48,383 nucleotides of DNA, from contig NZ_BOMI01000162.1 in the NCBI RefSeq assembly GCF_016862115.1, forward strand, positions 1 to 48,383, read 5' to 3'. The position numbers and the translations under genes were made by a program. The DNA is from Paractinoplanes deccanensis. Its GTDB lineage: Bacteria; Actinomycetota; Actinomycetes; Mycobacteriales; Micromonosporaceae. Numbering within the stretch: position 1 is the stretch's first letter; each line of letters begins with the position of its first letter. The notes beneath the pieces are model-generated. The model saw only the letters and a program-made list of their open reading frames with translations. It was not told the origin of the DNA and did not search any database. Of the stretch, positions 1-7,824 are shown in pieces.

Positions 1-225
1 GCTTGGTGGGCGGCGGCTTGGTGGGCGGCGGCTTGGTGGGCGGCGGCTTGGTGGGCGGCGGCTTGGTGGGCGGCGGCGCGTTGGGCGGCGGCGCGTTGGG
101 CGGCGGCGCGTTGGGCGGCGGCGCGTTGGGCGGCGGCGCGATGGGCGGCGGCGCGATGGGCGGCGGCGCGATGGGCAGCGGCGCGATGGGCAGCGGCGCG
201 ATGGGCAGCGGCTTGGTGGGCGGCA
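1..225. repeat. 15-bp tandem repeat, 15 units in the window
   Basis: Fifteen consecutive 15-bp units fill 1-225 and continue past the window edge. They come in blocks: five units starting gcttggtggg (1-75), four with gcgcgttggg (76-135), then six with gcgcgatggg (136-210) and one more like the first block (211-225). The block order shows recent stepwise amplification. The unit length is a multiple of three, so every unit adds five residues in frame to the minus-strand ORF. Confidence 0.95.
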
Positions 226-281
226 GTGCAGCGACCGCTCGACGGTCGCAGGGGCGCGACCGTCGAGGAAGCGGCAAGCAT
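1..281 (-). CDS. Partial Ala-rich pentapeptide-repeat ORF
   Basis: An open minus-strand frame starts at ATG 281-279 and runs off the left edge of the window. After about 19 ordinary residues (MLAASSTVAP...) it becomes pure pentapeptide repeats: AAHRA, AAQRA and AAHQA. The alternating Ala/His/Arg composition recalls Lys/Ala-rich histone H1-like tails, but no domain is recognisable and that comparison is inference. No good ribosome binding site is visible. The overlapping plus-strand glycine-rich frame is equally open, so the coding strand is uncertain. The minus strand is preferred because the neighbouring gene on that strand has a similar repeat-rich end and an inverted repeat lies just upstream of this start. 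Confidence 0.3.
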   Translation of the reverse strand, partial: MLAASSTVAPLRPSSGRCTAAHQAAAHRAAAHRAAAHRAAAHRAAAHRAAAQRAAAQRAAAQRAAAQRAAAHQAAAHQAAAHQAAAHQAAAHQ

Positions 282-295
282 GTCTCACATCTCGA

Positions 296-324
296 CTTCC
301 GGATATTTCGTAAATGTCCGGAAG
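296..324. promoter_or_regulatory. 13-bp inverted repeat, operator- or terminator-like
   Basis: Arms CTTCCGGATATTT (296-308) and AAATGTCCGGAAG (312-324) pair over 13 positions with one T-G wobble around a 3-nt loop. It is strikingly AT-rich for this DNA. On the minus strand it lies after the stop of the gene at 396-983 and 14 nt before the ATG of the partial ORF. It could therefore be a terminator of the first or an operator of the second. Confidence 0.6.
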
Positions 325-395
325 GGAAGCGGGCGATGTGGTGCCGCCGCCCGCCGGCGTGGTGCCTGGCGCTGCGGCACAAGGCCGTTCGCGCG

Positions 396-983
396 TCAGA
401 CGGTCTTGGCGAGGGGCCGCTTGGTGTTGTGCCGCTTGGCAGCCGCGGTCGTCGCGGTGCTGTGGGCCTGGGCCGCAGAGTGAGCCTGCGCCGTGAGGCG
501 GGGCTGGACGGCGGAGGGGGCCTGGGCTGCGGGGCGAGGCTGCGCTGCGGGGCGGGCCTGCGCTGCGGGGCGGGCCTGCGCTGCGGGGCGGGCCTGCGCT
601 GCGGGGTGGGCCTGGGCTGTGGGGTGGGCCTGGGCTGTGGGGCGGGCCTGGGCTGTGGGGCGAGCCTGCGCCGCGGGGCCGGCCTGGGCTGTGGGGCCGG
701 CCTGGGCTGTGGGGCCAGCCTGGGCCGTGCGGCGGGCGACCAGGGCGGCGACCTCGCGGCTGAGCTCGGCGCGGGCCTCGTGGCGGGCCCTGTCCTCCAG
801 GGTGGCGGCCCACGCGTTGTCGCGGGCCGTGCGGACGTTGCCGGGGCCGATCACCGCCCGCTGGAGGCCGGCGACCAGGTCGGCGGCGGCGGAGACGATG
901 GCGCGGGAGGCGTCGGCGAAGCCGGTGGGGCGAGTCGGCTCGACGACCTCGGTCCGGGTGGCTGCCACGGGATTACTCCACAT
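396..983 (-). CDS. Low-complexity protein with 15 C-terminal hexapeptide repeats
   Basis: A 195-residue protein of unrecognised family. The start is taken at ATG 983-981 (MWSNPVAATRT) because upstream residues look like non-coding translation; the ribosome binding site is weak. Residues 1-85 look like an ordinary, mostly helical domain (a DASRAIVSAAADLVAGLQ helix, then a charged ARHEARAELSREVAALVARR helix). Residues 86-175 are fifteen hexapeptides of the type TAQAGP / AAQARP / TAQAHP. The last 20 residues are basic (AAAKRHNTKRPLAKTV). A helical head with a repetitive tail and a basic end would suit a nucleic-acid- or surface-binding protein, but this is inference. Confidence 0.55.
   Translation of the reverse strand: MWSNPVAATRTEVVEPTRPTGFADASRAIVSAAADLVAGLQRAVIGPGNVRTARDNAWAATLEDRARHEARAELSREVAALVARRTAQAGPTAQAGPTAQAGPAAQARPTAQARPTAQAHPTAQAHPAAQARPAAQARPAAQARPAAQPRPAAQAPSAVQPRLTAQAHSAAQAHSTATTAAAKRHNTKRPLAKTV
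459..728. repeat. 18-bp in-frame tandem repeat, 15 units
   Basis: This stretch encodes the fifteen hexapeptides of the gene at 396-983. The units on the plus strand are variants of ggcctgcgctgcggggcg. Identical neighbours near 545-605 show recent amplification, while the ends are more diverged. Unit length (18 bp) keeps the reading frame. Confidence 0.85.
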
Positions 984-1297
984 CGCTGGAAGGCATCGAC
1001 AAGAGGAAACGTCCGGGGACGCCCGAACCAGTTTGCCTCGCCCCGATTGTGGCCGGACCGTATTTCCGGAGCGTGACGCTCGGGTCAACGCGCCGTGGGA
1101 TCCACCGATCAGATGAGGTGTCCCAGCACAGCGGCCCGCGGGCGGCGTGAGCCATGTGACAGAAGTGACACACCGCCGTTGATCAGGCCGCATTATGCCC
1201 GAGCCCATCTCGTGAGGCGTGCCATACCCCGGGGGGCCTTGCGCGACCGCCACCTCCTAGCATCGGGCGGAGGACACCCGGAGAGGGGAGTCATTAC
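984..1297. promoter_or_regulatory. Intergenic region upstream of trpC, candidate -10 at 1258
   Basis: No gene is seen in this 314-bp gap between divergent genes. The best trp promoter candidate is TAGCAT at 1258-1263 without a clear -35 box. It would give a short leader carrying the strong Shine-Dalgarno gagaggggag at 1281-1290, 7 nt before GTG 1298. No Trp-rich leader peptide, T-box or attenuator hairpin is evident. A short CCGGA...TCCGG inverted repeat near 1053-1069 vaguely resembles the one at 296-324. Confidence 0.35.
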
Positions 1298-2149
1298 GTG
1301 ACATCCGATCAGCAGACGGAAGCGGGCACTGGCGGGCCGCAGAACGTGCTGGAGGAGATTCTCGCGGGAGTGCGCGAGGACGTGGCGGCACGCCAGGAGC
1401 GGGTGCCGCTGGAGCAGGTTCGGGAGCTGGCAGCGGCGGCGCCACCGGCGATCGACGCTTACGCGGCGTTGCGTAAGCCGGGCGTGGCGGTGATCGCGGA
1501 GGTGAAGCGGTCGTCGCCGTCCAAGGGCGCGCTCGCGGAGATCCCCGATCCCGCGGAGCTCGCGGGGGAGTACGCGGCGGGTGGCGCCCGTGTCATCAGC
1601 GTGCTCACCGAGGGCCGGTGGTTCGGCGGGTCGCTCGACGATCTGAAGGCGGTGCGTGCCTCCGTTCAGATCCCGGTGCTCCGCAAGGACTTCGTGATCT
1701 CGTCGTACCAGGTGCACGAGGCGCGGGCGCACGGCGCCGACCTGGTGCTGCTCATCGTGGCCGCCCTCGAGCAGAACGTGCTGATGGGCCTGCTCGAGCG
1801 CATCGAGTCGCTGGGCATGACCGCGCTCGTCGAGGTGCACAACGAGGAGGAGGCCGACCGGGCGCTGGAGGCGAACGCCAAGGTCATCGGGGTGAACGCC
1901 CGCGACCTGCGCACGCTTCAGGTGGACCGGTCCGTCTTCGAGCGCATCGCGCCGGGCCTGCCCAACAACGTCGTCAAGATCGCCGAGTCGGGCGTGCGCG
2001 GTCCGCACGACCTGATCCGGTACGCGTCGGCCGGCGCGGACGCCGTCCTGGTGGGTGAGGGTCTGGTGACCCAGAAGAGCCCGCGCGACGCCGTGGCCGA
2101 GCTGGTCAACGCCGGCAACCATCCCGCGACCCCGAGGCCCGTTCGATGA
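1298..2149 (+). CDS. trpC: Indole-3-glycerol phosphate synthase
   Basis: Cytoplasmic TIM-barrel enzyme that closes CdRP to indole-3-glycerol phosphate in tryptophan synthesis. The 283 residues carry the family signatures in order: VIAEVKRSSPSKG (first catalytic Lys), RVISVLTEGRWFGGS, VLRKDFVIS (second Lys), VNARDL and KIAESGV. It is slightly longer than the usual 255-270 because of an N-terminal stretch (TSDQQTEAGTGG). The GTG start at 1298 is set by the purine-rich ribosome binding site at 1281-1290. The stop overlaps the trpB start by 4 nt (ATGA), so the two genes are translationally coupled. trpE and trpD are not in the window. Confidence 0.97.
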   Translation: MTSDQQTEAGTGGPQNVLEEILAGVREDVAARQERVPLEQVRELAAAAPPAIDAYAALRKPGVAVIAEVKRSSPSKGALAEIPDPAELAGEYAAGGARVISVLTEGRWFGGSLDDLKAVRASVQIPVLRKDFVISSYQVHEARAHGADLVLLIVAALEQNVLMGLLERIESLGMTALVEVHNEEEADRALEANAKVIGVNARDLRTLQVDRSVFERIAPGLPNNVVKIAESGVRGPHDLIRYASAGADAVLVGEGLVTQKSPRDAVAELVNAGNHPATPRPVR

Positions 2150-3387
2150 CTGCTCCTTCGCTGCCCGACCTGGCGGGGCACTTCGGGCGGTACGGCGGGC
2201 GCTTCGTGCCCGAGGCCCTGGTGCGCGCGCTCGACGAGCTCGAGGCCGCGTACCGGTCGGCCAAGACCGACCCGGTCTTCCAGGCCGAGTTCGAGAGCCT
2301 GCTGGTCAACTACGCCGGCGTGCCCTCGCTGCTCTACCGGGCCGAGCGGTTCTCCGCCGCGGTGGGCGCCGAGATCCTGCTCAAGCGCGAGGACCTCAAC
2401 CACACCGGTGCCCACAAGGTGCGCAACGTGCTGGGCCAGGCGCTGCTCGCCAAGCGGATGGGCAAGCCGCGGGTGATCGCCGAGACGGGCGCCGGCCAGC
2501 ACGGCGTGGCCAGCGCGACGGCGGCGGCCCTGCTCGACCTCGAGTGCGTCGTCTACATGGGCGAGACCGACACCGAGCGCCAGGCGCTCAACGTGGCACG
2601 CATGCGCATGCTCGGCGCGACCGTCGTGCCGGTGACCAACGGCTCCCGCACGCTCAAGGACGCGCTCAACGAGGCGCTGCGCGACTGGGTGGCGAGCGTC
2701 GACACCACGCACTACCTGCTCGGCACGGCCGCCGGGCCGCACCCGTTCCCCGAGATCGTGCGCGACTTCGTGGGCGGGATCGGGGTGGAGGCCCGGGCGC
2801 AGTGCTTCGAGCTGACCGGCCGGCTGCCCGACGCGGTCGCGGCGTGCGTGGGCGGCGGCTCCAACGCGATCGGCATCTTCCACGCCTTCGTGCCGGACGA
2901 GGCGGTGCAGCTCTACGGCTTCGAGGCGGGCGGCGACGGCGTCGAGACCGGCCGGCACGCCGCGTCGATCACCGGTGGCTCGTCGGGGGTGCTGCACGGC
3001 GCCCGCACGTACGTGCTCCAGGACGACGACGGCCAGACGATCGAGTCGCATTCGATCTCGGCGGGCCTCGACTACCCGGGCGTCGGCCCGGAGCACGCCT
3101 GGCTGCACGACACCGGCCGGGCGACGTACGAGCCGGTGACCGACGCCGAGGCGATGGCCGCGTTCCAGCTGCTCTGCCGCACCGAGGGCATCATCCCGGC
3201 GATCGAGAGCGCGCACGCGCTGGCCGGCGCCGCCCGGATCGCCCCGCGGCTGCGCGAGGAGCTGGGCCGCACCCCGACCATCGTGGTCAACCTGTCCGGC
3301 CGCGGCGACAAGGACGTGCACACCGCGGGCGCCTACTTCGGCATTCTCGACCCGGTCGAGACCATCGTCCCGGGAGAGCAAGAGTGA
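2146..3387 (+). CDS. trpB: Tryptophan synthase beta chain
   Basis: PLP enzyme that condenses indole with serine, working as the alpha2-beta2 complex with TrpA. The 413 residues match the family length. Visible signatures are NHTGAHKVRN (Schiff-base Lys), ETGAGQHGVA, the glycine-rich phosphate loop GGGSNAIG, the LDYPGVGPEH region, and the C-terminal SGRGDKD. No residue of the active site looks altered. It overlaps trpC by 4 nt at the start and trpA by 4 nt at the end, which fits stoichiometric production of the subunits. Confidence 0.98.
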   Translation: MTAPSLPDLAGHFGRYGGRFVPEALVRALDELEAAYRSAKTDPVFQAEFESLLVNYAGVPSLLYRAERFSAAVGAEILLKREDLNHTGAHKVRNVLGQALLAKRMGKPRVIAETGAGQHGVASATAAALLDLECVVYMGETDTERQALNVARMRMLGATVVPVTNGSRTLKDALNEALRDWVASVDTTHYLLGTAAGPHPFPEIVRDFVGGIGVEARAQCFELTGRLPDAVAACVGGGSNAIGIFHAFVPDEAVQLYGFEAGGDGVETGRHAASITGGSSGVLHGARTYVLQDDDGQTIESHSISAGLDYPGVGPEHAWLHDTGRATYEPVTDAEAMAAFQLLCRTEGIIPAIESAHALAGAARIAPRLREELGRTPTIVVNLSGRGDKDVHTAGAYFGILDPVETIVPGEQE

Positions 3388-4187
3388 GCATCGCCGAAGT
3401 CTTCGCGAAGGCGAGGGCCGAGAACAGGTCGGTGCTCATCGGCTGCATGCCGGCGGGCTTCCCGACCGTCGAGGACAGCATCGCCTCGATGATCGCGATG
3501 CACGAGGCCGGCTGCGACGTCATCGAGGTCGAGCTGCCCTACTCCGACCCGGTGATGGACGGCCCGGTCATCCAGCGGGCCAGCGACATCGCGCTCGCCG
3601 CCGGGGTGCGCACCCGCGACACCCTGCGGATCATCGAGGCGGTCGCGGGCACCGGCGCCCCGGTGGTGCTGATGACCTACTGGAACCCCATCGAGAAGTA
3701 CGGGGTGAACGCGTTCGCGCGCGACCTGGCCGCGGCCGGCGCCACCGGCATGATCACGCCGGACCTGATCCCGGACGAGGCGGCCGAGTGGATCGCCGCC
3801 TCCGACGAGCACGGCATCGACCGCACGTTCCTGGTCTCGCCGTCGTCGACCGACGAGCGGATCGCGATGACCGTCGCCCAGTGCCGCGGCTTCGTCTACG
3901 CCACCGCGCTGATGGGCGTCACCGGCGCCCGCACCTCGGTGTCGTCGCAGGCCCCCGAGCTGGTCGACCGGGTCCGGCACGCCGATCCGCACATGCCGGT
4001 CGGCGTGGGGCTGGGCGTCGGCAACGGCGCGCAGGCCGCCCAGGTCGCCGGTTTCGCCGACGGCGTGATCGTGGGCAGCGCGCTCATCCGCTGCGTGCTC
4101 GACGCGCCCGACCGGGCCACCGGCATCACCCGGCTGCGCGCGCTCAGCGCCGAGCTCGCCGAAGGTGTGCGCAACCCGCGAAACTAG
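3384..4187 (+). CDS. trpA: Tryptophan synthase alpha chain
   Basis: Splits indole-3-glycerol phosphate to indole and glyceraldehyde-3-phosphate and channels indole to TrpB. The protein is 267 residues. The catalytic acids are visible: Glu in VIEVELPYSDP and Asp in DPVMDGP. The phosphate-binding end of the barrel reads GVGLGVGN. The GTG start at 3384 overlaps the trpB stop (GTGA) and gives the standard N-terminus SIAEVFAKAR. A longer open frame extends upstream into trpB but is a shadow. The next gene begins 50 nt downstream with its own promoter. Confidence 0.97.
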   Translation: MSIAEVFAKARAENRSVLIGCMPAGFPTVEDSIASMIAMHEAGCDVIEVELPYSDPVMDGPVIQRASDIALAAGVRTRDTLRIIEAVAGTGAPVVLMTYWNPIEKYGVNAFARDLAAAGATGMITPDLIPDEAAEWIAASDEHGIDRTFLVSPSSTDERIAMTVAQCRGFVYATALMGVTGARTSVSSQAPELVDRVRHADPHMPVGVGLGVGNGAQAAQVAGFADGVIVGSALIRCVLDAPDRATGITRLRALSAELAEGVRNPRN

Positions 4188-4223
4188 GCGCGCCCTGAGC
4201 GCCCGGGTCCCCGGCATCGGCGG

Positions 4224-4229
4224 TAGCGT
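4224..4229 (+). promoter_or_regulatory. -10 box of lgt, leaderless type
   Basis: TAGCGT fits TANNNT and ends 8 nt before GTG 4238. No Shine-Dalgarno precedes the start, so transcription probably begins at or next to the start codon. Confidence 0.55.
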
Positions 4230-4237
4230 GTGCAACC

Positions 4238-5422
4238 GTGATTATCGCCGCGATCCCGAGTCCGACGACGTCCGTCTGGCACGTGCTCGGCCTGCCCGTG
4301 CGCGCGTACGCGCTCTGCATCGTGCTGGGCATCGTCGCCGCCGTCTACATCCTCGAGTACCGGATGCGCAGCCGGGGCGTCGCGCGCTGGGCGTCGCTCG
4401 ACATCGCGGTGTGGGCGGTGCCGTTCGGCATCATCGGCGCCCGCATATACCACCTGATCACCTCGCCGCAGGACTACTTCGGCGCCGGCGGTGACCCGAT
4501 CCGCGCCTTCTACATCTGGGAGGGTGGCCTCGGCATCTGGGGCGCGGTGCTCGGCGGCGCCCTCGGCGCCTACATCGGTGCCCGCCAGCTCGGCATCCCG
4601 TTCGCCCTGGTCGCCGACTCGCTCGCGGTCGGCCTGCCGGTGGCGCAGGGCATCGGCCGGCTCGGCAACTGGTTCAACAACGAGCTGTACGGCAAGGTCA
4701 CCACGCTGCCGTGGGGCCTCGAGGTCCACGACATGGACCGCTCCAACCCCGGGCACGCCACGGTGATCGACGGCCAGGCGGTGACGCTGCCCGACCTCTA
4801 TCACCCCACGTTCCTGTACGAGTTGATCTGGGACCTGGGCGTCGCGCTGCTGGTGTGGCTCGCCGACCGCAAGTTCAAGTTCGGCCGGGGGCGTGCCTTC
4901 GCGCTGTACGTGATGGCCTACACGGCCGGCCGCGCGTGGATCGAGATGCTCCGGGTCGACGAGGCCAACCACTTCTTCGGTGTCCGGCTCAACGTCTTCA
5001 CCGCGATCGTGTTCTTCGTGCTGGCGCTGATCTACTTCCTCGTGGTGCGCGGCCCCCGCGCCTACGTGGTGCCCGACGACGCTCCCGAGTCGTTGCCGGA
5101 GCCGGCCGCCGAGGGCGACGTCAGCCAGGTCGACGTGACCGGCGCCGGCGAGCCGGCCCGCGCGCCGAAGGGCTACCAGGTGGTCAGCCACGCGCGCTTC
5201 GAGGCCTATCGCCGGACCGGCATCCTGCCGCCGGAGACCCCGCAGGACATGGCCGAGGAGATCGCCGCGGGCGGCGACCCGCTCGAGCCGGCCGATCCGG
5301 CCGGCCCCGCCGGTGTGGGCGAGGCGGTCCTGGCCACCGGGGCGCAGGCCGGCACGGGCCCGGACGGTGCCTCCGGCGGCGACATCGACGTCGAGTCACA
5401 GCACAAGAACGACGAACGCTGA
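4238..5422 (+). CDS. lgt: Prolipoprotein diacylglyceryl transferase
   Basis: Integral membrane enzyme that transfers diacylglycerol from phosphatidylglycerol to the lipobox Cys of prolipoproteins. Signatures seen: a hydrophobic N-terminal helix (ALCIVLGIVAAVYILEYR), the Lgt core GRLGNWFNNELYG with its essential Arg/Asn region, and HPTFLYEL. Several hydrophobic segments follow up to about residue 275. Residues 290-394 form a hydrophilic Pro/Ala/Glu-rich cytoplasmic tail typical of actinobacterial Lgt. The lipoproteins encoded at 25645 and 30600 are plausible substrates. Position directly after trpA is common in actinobacteria, but the gene has its own -10 box. Confidence 0.95.
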   Translation: MIIAAIPSPTTSVWHVLGLPVRAYALCIVLGIVAAVYILEYRMRSRGVARWASLDIAVWAVPFGIIGARIYHLITSPQDYFGAGGDPIRAFYIWEGGLGIWGAVLGGALGAYIGARQLGIPFALVADSLAVGLPVAQGIGRLGNWFNNELYGKVTTLPWGLEVHDMDRSNPGHATVIDGQAVTLPDLYHPTFLYELIWDLGVALLVWLADRKFKFGRGRAFALYVMAYTAGRAWIEMLRVDEANHFFGVRLNVFTAIVFFVLALIYFLVVRGPRAYVVPDDAPESLPEPAAEGDVSQVDVTGAGEPARAPKGYQVVSHARFEAYRRTGILPPETPQDMAEEIAAGGDPLEPADPAGPAGVGEAVLATGAQAGTGPDGASGGDIDVESQHKNDER

Positions 5423-5449
5423 CCGGGGTAGTCGGACGGGCCTCACGAG

Positions 5450-6637
5450 GTGAGTCGATCCCAGGGCGGCGGCGGGGTGGCCGGACGGGCCGCCGTCGTG
5501 GTCGGTGCCGGCATGGCCGGGCTGGCCGCCGCCGGCGCCCTCTCGCGTGCCGGCTGGCAGGTGACGCTGCTGGAGCGGGCCGAGCGGATCGCCGCCCGGC
5601 CGACCGCCCTGGTGCTCTGGCCCAACGGCCGCCGCGCCCTGGAGTCGCTCGACCCGGCCGGCGGCTGGTCGTCGATCGCGGCCGCGCTGCCCGACGGCGG
5701 GGTGCGGCGCCCGGACGGGCAGTGGCTGGTCACCCCGCGCGGCCGGGAGGGCTGCGGCCCCGCCCCGGCCGCGGTGCGCCTGGCGGATCTCTACGACGTG
5801 CTGATCGCCGGGCTCGGTGACTACGTGCAGGTCCGCACGGGTTTCGCGGTCACGGCCGTGCGCACGGGCCGCGGCCTGCGCCCGGCGGTGGGCGACGGCC
5901 GCACGATGATCGAGGCGGATCTGATCGTCGCGGCGGACGGCATCGACAGCCGGGTGCGGCGCGAGCTCGCTCCCGAGTCGGCGGCCGTGGGCTCCGGCTT
6001 CGCCGCGTGGCAGGCGCTGGTCCCCGCGTACCGGCTGCCCACGGCGCACGCCGCCGGCGGCGAGACGCTGGGCGCCGGCTACCGCTTCGTCTCGATCCCG
6101 CTCGGTGACGGCGGGGTCTCCTGGGTGGCGACCGCCGCGGGTGCGCCGCGCCCCGAGCCGCCGGCCACGCAGCTCGCGCTGCTGCGCCGCTGGTTCGCCG
6201 GCTGGCACGAGCCGATCGGCGAGCTGCTGGCCGCGACGCACCCGGACGACCTGGTGCCCCAGGAGGTGCGCGAGCTGCGGCCGCTGCCCCGCACGTACGG
6301 CTTCGGGTCGGGGCCCGGCGGTGTGGTGCTGCTCGGCGACGCGGCGCACGCCATGCCGCATCACCTGGGCCAGGGCGCGTGCCTCGCCTTCGAGGACGCG
6401 GCCACCCTCGGGGCGCTGGTCGCGGGCGCGCGGCCCGGCGAGGAGCTGGCCACCGCGATCGACACGTACAGCCGGCTGCGCCGCCCGCGCACCACCAGCG
6501 TCGTGCGCCAGACCCGCCGCATGTCCGCGGTCGTGCAGGCCCGGGGCCGGCTGGCGTTGCGCGCCCGGGACGCGGCCCTCAACCACATGCGCCCGCGGAT
6601 GACGGCCCCTACGCCGGACTGGTCGCCGCCGGACTGA
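5450..6637 (+). CDS. FAD-dependent monooxygenase (PHBH-like)
   Basis: A 395-residue flavoprotein of the group A aromatic hydroxylase fold. The dinucleotide-binding GAGMAG lies near residue 20, after VVV. Next come the DLIVAADGIDSRVRREL motif (DG fingerprint) in the middle and GDAAHAMPHHLGQGACLAFEDA (GD ribityl-binding fingerprint) near residue 290. The N-terminus carries a short polar extension (MSRSQGGGGVAGR), and the GTG at 5450 is the listed start, 27 nt after lgt. Substrate cannot be told; urate, salicylate or a specialised metabolite are all possible. The 3' end overlaps the convergent DUF385 gene by 29 bp. Confidence 0.88.
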   Translation: MSRSQGGGGVAGRAAVVVGAGMAGLAAAGALSRAGWQVTLLERAERIAARPTALVLWPNGRRALESLDPAGGWSSIAAALPDGGVRRPDGQWLVTPRGREGCGPAPAAVRLADLYDVLIAGLGDYVQVRTGFAVTAVRTGRGLRPAVGDGRTMIEADLIVAADGIDSRVRRELAPESAAVGSGFAAWQALVPAYRLPTAHAAGGETLGAGYRFVSIPLGDGGVSWVATAAGAPRPEPPATQLALLRRWFAGWHEPIGELLAATHPDDLVPQEVRELRPLPRTYGFGSGPGGVVLLGDAAHAMPHHLGQGACLAFEDAATLGALVAGARPGEELATAIDTYSRLRRPRTTSVVRQTRRMSAVVQARGRLALRARDAALNHMRPRMTAPTPDWSPPD

Positions 6638-7079
6638 GCACCACCACGGCCGTCGCGCGCCCGCGCTTGGCGGCGTGGGCGTCCAGGTCGCCGTAGCCCG
6701 TGTAGTCGTGCAGGGCGGCCCACAGCCGGTCGCGCTCGTCGCCGGTGGCCTCGTGGGCCGTCACCGCGCGGGTCTCGCCGCCGGCCAGGTCGACGGTGGC
6801 CTCGGGGCGGGCGCGCAGGTTGTGCCACCAGCCCGGGTCGGCGGCGTCCCAGCCGTTCATGGCGAGGGTGACCAGGCGGTCGCCGTCCTCGATGTAGCCG
6901 AGCACCACGGCCCGGGGCGTGCCCGAGCGGCGGCCGACCGTGTGCAGGCGCAGGTAGCCGAACTGGCCGCCGGGCGTCGGCGTGGACATGCCGATCCGGT
7001 CGGCGCTGACGCGCAGCAGCGCCTTGTGCGCCACCCAGGCGCCGCGGACGAACCATCTCGGAGGGAGTGTCGCGGACAT
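6609..7079 (-). CDS. DUF385/Ddn-like F420-type oxidoreductase
   Basis: A 156-residue protein of the nitroreductase-family deazaflavin-dependent group (DUF385, split beta-barrel, related to mycobacterial Ddn). Recognisable parts: TVGRRSGTPRAVVLGYIEDGDRLV, NGWDAADPGWWHNLRARPEATV and a C-terminal WAALHDYTGYGDL helix. By family knowledge such proteins use cofactor F420 to reduce quinones or other hydrophobic substrates; the exact reaction is unknown. It diverges from the TetR gene at 7152, and three operator-like sites fill the gap, so that regulator probably controls it. The ATG at 7079-7077 is the only convincing start. Confidence 0.85.
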   Translation of the reverse strand: MSATLPPRWFVRGAWVAHKALLRVSADRIGMSTPTPGGQFGYLRLHTVGRRSGTPRAVVLGYIEDGDRLVTLAMNGWDAADPGWWHNLRARPEATVDLAGGETRAVTAHEATGDERDRLWAALHDYTGYGDLDAHAAKRGRATAVVVLSPAATSPA

Positions 7080-7095
7080 CGCTGTACCCCGTTCT

Positions 7096-7138
7096 CTACG
7101 GTGTAGGTCTACGCCGTAGGGTAAACCCTACGGCGTAG
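7096..7138. promoter_or_regulatory. Triple TetR-type operator
   Basis: Three copies of an 11-bp near-palindrome stand between the divergent genes: CTACGGTGTAG (7096-7106), CTACGCCGTAG (7109-7119) and CTACGGCGTAG (7128-7138). Copies two and three plus flanking GGGT/ACCC also form a perfect 14-bp inverted repeat around a 2-nt centre (7109-7138). Centre-to-centre spacing is 13 and 19 bp. The likely ligand is the TetR protein encoded 13 bp downstream. Confidence 0.8.
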
Positions 7139-7151
7139 GAGAACAAGTAGG

Positions 7152-7820
7152 ATGCGGTTCGTGCCAAGACGCGCGGGATCCACGACCCGTTCCTCCGCCC
7201 GGCTCACCAGGGAGGGCATCGTCGCGGCGGCCGTCGAGCTGGCCGACCGCGACGGGCTCGACGGGCTGAGCATGCGCCGCCTCGCCCAGCACCTCGGCGT
7301 CGACGCGATGTCGATCTACTACCACCTGCGCGACAAGGACACGCTGCTCGCGGCGATGGCCGACGCGGTCGTCTCGGGCATCGCCGCGGCGCCCGCGGAG
7401 GGCCCGTGGACCGAGCGGCTGCGTTCGCTGATCATGCAGGCCCGCGCCACGATGCTGCGCCACCCGTGGGTGGTGCCCGTCCTGCAGGGCCGCGGCGAGC
7501 CGCCGCCCGCCGTGATCCTGCACATCGAGCGCGTGCTGGCCGTCATGCGCGCGGGCGGCTGCTCGGTCGACCTCGGCCACCACGCCATCCACCTGCTCGG
7601 CAGCCGCCTGCTCGGCTTCAGCCAGGACCTGTTCGACGACACTCCCGACCCGTCCGCGCCCCCGCCGCCGGCGGCCTGGGCCGAGACCATGCCGCACGTC
7701 GCCGAGCTGGCCGCCGCCGTCACCCACGACGGCCCGCTCGGCGGCTGCGACGACGAGCGCGAGTTCGCCTTCGCCCTCGACCTGCTGCTGGAGGGCCTGG
7801 AGCGCCGCCGCCTCGGTTGA
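7152..7820 (+). CDS. TetR/AcrR-family repressor
   Basis: A 222-residue regulator. The N-terminal HTH spans about residues 20-65 (LTREGIVAAAVELADRDGLDGLSMRRLAQHLGVDAMSIYYHL, given here in part), with the canonical SMRRLA-LGV-SIYYH core, followed by RDKDTLL. The C-terminal part resembles the TetR_C class (tetracyclin repressor-like), with hydrophobic helices around HHAIHLLGSRLLGFSQDLF. ATG 7152 is used; GTG 7161 is an alternative. It most likely represses itself and the DUF385 gene through the sites at 7096-7138 and responds to a small hydrophobic ligand. Confidence 0.9.
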   Translation: MRFVPRRAGSTTRSSARLTREGIVAAAVELADRDGLDGLSMRRLAQHLGVDAMSIYYHLRDKDTLLAAMADAVVSGIAAAPAEGPWTERLRSLIMQARATMLRHPWVVPVLQGRGEPPPAVILHIERVLAVMRAGGCSVDLGHHAIHLLGSRLLGFSQDLFDDTPDPSAPPPPAAWAETMPHVAELAAAVTHDGPLGGCDDEREFAFALDLLLEGLERRRLG

Positions 7821-7824
7821 CCGC

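Noticed and set aside
3..1076. Long plus-strand glycine-rich ORF (MVGGGLVGGG...)
   Set aside because: It is an open frame across the 15-bp repeats and the antisense of the 396-983 gene. It has no ribosome binding site, and its second half is the shadow of a better minus-strand gene.
984..1297. Tryptophan attenuator or T-box before trpC
   Set aside because: No leader peptide with Trp codons, no T-box sequence and no competing hairpins were found.
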